Assembly (NCBI GenBank): GCA_964017235.1
Contig: OZ024927.1
Location: forward strand, 55,681,293 to 55,745,292
Reading direction: 5' to 3'
DNA length: 64,000 bases
DNA from: Sabellastarte sp. h YS-2021
Taxonomy: Eukaryota; Annelida; Polychaeta; Sabellida; Sabellidae
In this document: positions 62,926 to 64,000 of the stretch, in pieces
Layout: each line of letters starts with the position of its first letter
Position numbering within the stretch: position 1 is the first letter of the stretch
Position numbers and translations under genes: made by a program
The notes under the pieces: generated by a model
What the model saw: only the letters and a program-made list of their open reading frames with translations
Databases searched by the model: none
Told to the model about the DNA's origin: nothing

Positions 62926-64000
62926 TAAGTAAGTAAGTAAGTAAGTAAGAAACGCTTATATAGCGCCGAATTTGATGTAAACATCCTCTAAGGTGCTGAT
63001 ATGCAAAAAGGGATAGTCCAGTTCCAGAAAGATGTCCGTTTCCATATTAGCGTCCGGTAGGGGAGATAGGCTATGGTGGAGGATAAGCCAATCTAAAAAG
63101 GTATGTTTTCAACTGTTTCCTGAAACCAGAAATGCTTTCTATGGTTCTGATGGCTTGAGGAAGCTTGTTCCACTCTGTGGGAGCCCCTGCTATGAAACTG
63201 CGTAGCCCTGAGCGTTTATTTGGTTTAGATGAGGAAATTGATAGGCGATTGCCCCGTGTGAGATCACTCCGCCTAATTAGAGCGGAGAGATATGGAGGTT
63301 GACTCAAATGTATTGCTTTATAAATGAGGAGATTATATTTGAACAGTATACGGTAATGAATGGGGAGCCAGTGTAGTTTGTGCAGGAAGGGTGTAACATG
63401 ACAGTATTTATTTAGCTTGCACACCGTCCGACATAAGGCATTTTGAACTCTCTGTAGTCTGCTAGTATATGCCTTTTTTGTGTTGTAAAGCAGTGAGTTA
63501 CAGTAATCCAGACGACTGCTTACCAAGGCATTTGCCACCTTTACAGCTGTTTCATGATTTAAGTACCTGCGGACCCTTCGTAGTTCCCAGAGATGGTAGT
63601 AACTTATGCGACATAGATTAGCCACGTGTTTTTGCATTGAATTTTCAGCATCCAGGATGACACCAAGGTTTTTTACCGATTCAGCTGGTTCCATGGTGTT
63701 GCCAAGCAAACTCACTGGGAAAGATGACTTCAGGGAACTTCTAATTTGATCATCACCAATCACTATGAATTCTGTCTTGTCAGGATTTAATTTAAGCTTA
63801 TTATTTCCCATCCAAGCCTGGACCACCTCAAGGCAATTTGTTAATTCAGTGATACTGGAATCGAAGTTACTAGAGTCGAGTTCCAAGTAAATCTGTGTGT
63901 CATCTGCATATAAGTGGTGGGTGACATTGAATTTAGATATGACTGAACTGAGAGGGATTGTGTATAGGGTAAAAAGGAGTGGCCCTAGAACTGAGCCCTG
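62926..64000 (-). mobile_element. CR1/L2-like LINE, 3' part
   Basis: Contains the end of the reverse transcriptase frame, a short 3' UTR with the hairpin-like GCGCTATATAAGCG, and a tail of about six TTAC tetranucleotides (62,926-62,949). Simple-repeat tails rather than poly-A are typical of CR1/L2-type elements. The element continues beyond the window. Confidence 0.85.
63071..64000 (-). CDS. LINE reverse transcriptase, C-terminal part (partial)
   Basis: The frame is open from base 64,000 to the stop at 63,071 (about 309 residues). It begins [18 protein letters not shown] and reaches the catalytic YADD box ([17 protein letters not shown]), then [16 protein letters not shown] (thumb) and [19 protein letters not shown]. 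It ends in the C-terminal region with [25 protein letters not shown] and [15 protein letters not shown], typical of jockey/CR1/L2-superfamily elements. No stops or frameshifts occur in the visible part, so this copy may be young. The endonuclease domain would lie to the right of the window. Confidence 0.92.
   Translation of the reverse strand, partial: QGSVLGPLLFTLYTIPLSSVISKFNVTHHLYADDTQIYLELDSSNFDSSITELTNCLEVVQAWMGNNKLKLNPDKTEFIVIGDDQIRSSLKSSFPVSLLGNTMEPAESVKNLGVILDAENSMQKHVANLCRISYYHLWELRRVRRYLNHETAVKVANALVSSRLDYCNSLLYNTKKAYTSRLQRVQNALCRTVCKLNKYCHVTPFLHKLHWLPIHYRILFKYNLLIYKAIHLSQPPYLSALIRRSDLTRGNRLSISSSKPNKRSGLRSFIAGAPTEWNKLPQAIRTIESISGFRKQLKTYLFRLAYPPP

Overview
This is eukaryotic, AT-rich, repeat-dominated DNA. 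Phased introns with GT/AG borders, a tRNA-derived SINE, a CR1/L2-like LINE, DIRS tyrosine-recombinase retrotransposons, hAT-like MITEs and rolling-circle (Helitron/Helentron-like) elements with long tandem cores together suggest a marine invertebrate. A bivalve or other mollusc is the best guess, because tandem-core elements of this kind are well known there. The species cannot be fixed from the sequence.

One cellular gene is convincing: a minus-strand homologue of ANKRD10 (ankyrin repeat domain protein 10). It runs from the start codon at 56,727 down to about 16.5 kb and covers about 40 kb. Five coding exons can be placed: 56,521-56,727, 24,813-24,965, 24,571-24,732, 18,099-18,190 and 16,500(or 16,393)-16,813. 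Exons 2 and 3 are diverged duplicates of one ankyrin exon, both in phase 0, separated by an 80-bp intron. The repeat geometry suggests they are alternatives. Intron 1 is about 31.5 kb and nearly all transposon. The last visible exon stops next to, or reads into, the end of a Helentron-like element.

Layout. 1-3.7 kb: a truncated DIRS element on the minus strand (gag, RT, RNase H). 4.2-9.46 kb: a second, older DIRS element with inverted terminal repeats, broken open by a hAT MITE. 9.5-16.5 kb: Helentron-like elements with one nested inside another. 16.5-25 kb: ANKRD10 exons 2-5, with a nest of three elements in intron 3. 25-29.6 kb: three smaller tandem-core elements. 29.6-47.8 kb: three copies of one composite element (called HL-A here), each carrying a 133-bp array, a 169-bp array, a GC-rich 9-bp minisatellite and a perfect terminal hairpin. 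Two of them sit at the same phase of a 147-bp satellite. 48-56.5 kb: five hAT-like MITEs with 8-bp target duplications and a 5S rRNA-derived segment. 56.5-56.7 kb: ANKRD10 exon 1. 57.8-62.5 kb: two SINE copies, one with a resolvable empty site, and two minus-strand Helentron-like ends. 62.9-64 kb: the 3' part of a CR1/L2-like LINE reverse transcriptase that runs off the window.

Almost all long open frames between 20 and 48 kb are translations of tandem repeats, not genes. No RepHel (rolling-circle replicase/helicase) or hAT transposase frame was found, so these DNA elements are non-autonomous.
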